Assembly: GCA_947175225.1 (NCBI GenBank)
Contig: CAMWLX010000171.1
Coordinates: 1 to 7,403 of the forward strand
Source: an uncultured Porphyromonadaceae bacterium
GTDB lineage: Bacteria > Bacteroidota > Bacteroidia > Bacteroidales > Muribaculaceae
Reading direction: 5' to 3'
Length of the DNA: 7,403 nucleotides
Shown here: positions 6,803-7,403 of the stretch, piece after piece
How positions within the stretch are numbered: position 1 is the stretch's first letter
Layout: each line of letters begins with the position of its first letter
The notes under the pieces: generated by a model
The model's database searches: none
What the model was told of the DNA's origin: nothing
What the model saw: the letters and a program-made list of their open reading frames with translations, nothing else
Program-made: the position numbers and the translations under genes

Positions 6803-7315
6803 TTATTTTTTACGTTTTTGGTTTAGGTTGAGTTTCTCTTTTATATGTCCGATCGCGTGTCGATACCGAGATTTTGCTGTTGCTTCGGATATGCCTTGAA
6901 GGTCTGCGATATCCTTAAAAGGAAGATTGTCGTAGCATCTAAGCCTGACTGCCTCAGCTTGGTTGTCGGGCAATCCATCAAGAAGGCGTGAGATTCTTCT
7001 GAATTCCTCACTGATATCTTCTTCTGACTCTTCAGGGATATCTTCTGTCTCTTCAATTGAGATCATGGTTTCCTTTTTCTTGCGCTGCCAGTCGGTACAG
7101 CTATTGCTGATGCTCCGTAGCAAGTAAGACCCGTGATTTTTGATTTCTTTCCCTTCGATCATCGCACGATAAAACCTCATAAAGACATCTTGCACAATAT
7201 CCTCTGCCACTTCGCGAATCCCTATTCGTATGTATGCGAAGCGGAATAGTCGGTCTTGATGTTGGCTGACTATGTTTTTGAATATGTCGATGTCAGAAGT
7301 CTTCTTAGGTTTCAT
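6803..7315 (-). CDS. ECF-type RNA polymerase sigma factor (sigma-70 family)
   Basis: The protein has 170 residues from the chosen start MKPKKTSDIDIFK. Sigma region 2 spans about 13-80: HQDRLFRFAYIRIG, then AEDIVQDVFMRFYRAM, the core-binding and -10 reading helices. A short acidic linker rich in E (87-104) leads to region 4 at about 108-163, with LLDGLPDNQAEAVRLR and the helix-turn-helix FKDIADLQGISEATAKSR that reads the -35 element. Size and lack of regions 1 and 3 fit the ECF group. An in-frame ATG at 7369 would add 18 residues, but it lies only 5 nt past a candidate ECF -10 element, at or before the expected transcript start, so 7315 is preferred. As first gene of the four-gene unit it probably drives its own operon. 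Confidence 0.93.
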   Translation of the reverse strand: MKPKKTSDIDIFKNIVSQHQDRLFRFAYIRIGIREVAEDIVQDVFMRFYRAMIEGKEIKNHGSYLLRSISNSCTDWQRKKKETMISIEETEDIPEESEEDISEEFRRISRLLDGLPDNQAEAVRLRCYDNLPFKDIADLQGISEATAKSRYRHAIGHIKEKLNLNQKRKK

Positions 7316-7374
7316 GTATCTGGTCAGGATCTCTTTCCGATGTTTCAGCTCGGATTGATGTCCTTTCATATAGG

Positions 7375-7403
7375 TAGACGTAAAGATTCCTCAAAAGATT
7401 GAT
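7375..7403 (-). promoter_or_regulatory. Candidate autoregulated ECF promoter of the sigma operon
   Basis: On the - strand CGTCTA (7380 down to 7375) matches the CGTC-type -10 element of ECF promoters. Sixteen nt upstream, at the window edge, is ATCAATC (7403-7397), a partial match to the AAC/CAAC-type -35 element; it may be cut by the window end. Transcription would start around 7367-7369, giving a leader of about 50 nt before the sigma start at 7315. Placement directly ahead of an ECF operon supports autoregulation. The -35 match is poor, so this rests mainly on the -10. Confidence 0.45.

Noticed and set aside
6841..7056. 71-codon - strand frame overlapping the sigma factor
   Set aside because: It is the same stretch read in another frame than the intact sigma region 4; no independent support.
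1..7403. CRISPR array, tRNA/rRNA genes, insertion sequences or transposon ends
   Set aside because: No spaced direct repeats, cloverleaf-like or rRNA-like stretches, or transposase motifs were seen on either strand by eye.

Overview
The window looks like Bacteroidales chromosome (gut Bacteroidaceae/Muribaculaceae type). The basis is family-level resemblance: a TlpA-type exported thioredoxin with long N-terminal beta-domains, an ECF sigma factor with a non-zinc anti-sigma-like partner, A-rich rather than Shine-Dalgarno-like leaders, and the AT-rich ATTATGCATT-type intergenic repeat. Genus cannot be fixed from this sequence.

Layout: two transcription units converge. On the + strand (119-3172) lies one complete inner-membrane RND permease gene of the HAE/AcrB type. 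Its leader (1-118) is short and AT-rich. It holds a 20-bp inverted repeat with arms at 8-27 and 113-132, and a possible Bacteroides-type promoter sits between the arms. The start codon itself lies inside the right arm. On the - strand (7315 down to 3291) lies a tight four-gene unit: ECF sigma factor, single-pass anti-sigma-like membrane protein, small exported protein, and a large exported thioredoxin-fold protein. Gaps between its genes are 6, 17 and 6 nt. An ECF-type promoter candidate lies at the right edge and a clear intrinsic terminator lies 7 nt past the last stop codon.

How they may work together (inference): the sigma/anti-sigma pair senses an envelope signal and turns on its own operon, delivering two exported proteins that appear to share a similar beta-rich module, one of them with an added CGPC thioredoxin domain. 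The RND pump is a separate, convergent unit. Its usual partners (membrane fusion protein and outer-membrane channel) are not in the window; the fusion protein could lie just upstream.

The most interesting signal is the inverted repeat around the pump's putative promoter. It has the geometry of an invertible promoter (phase-variable switch), but it is built from an AT-rich repeat that could be a simple dispersed element, so it is a hypothesis. Nothing else clearly outside known families was found.
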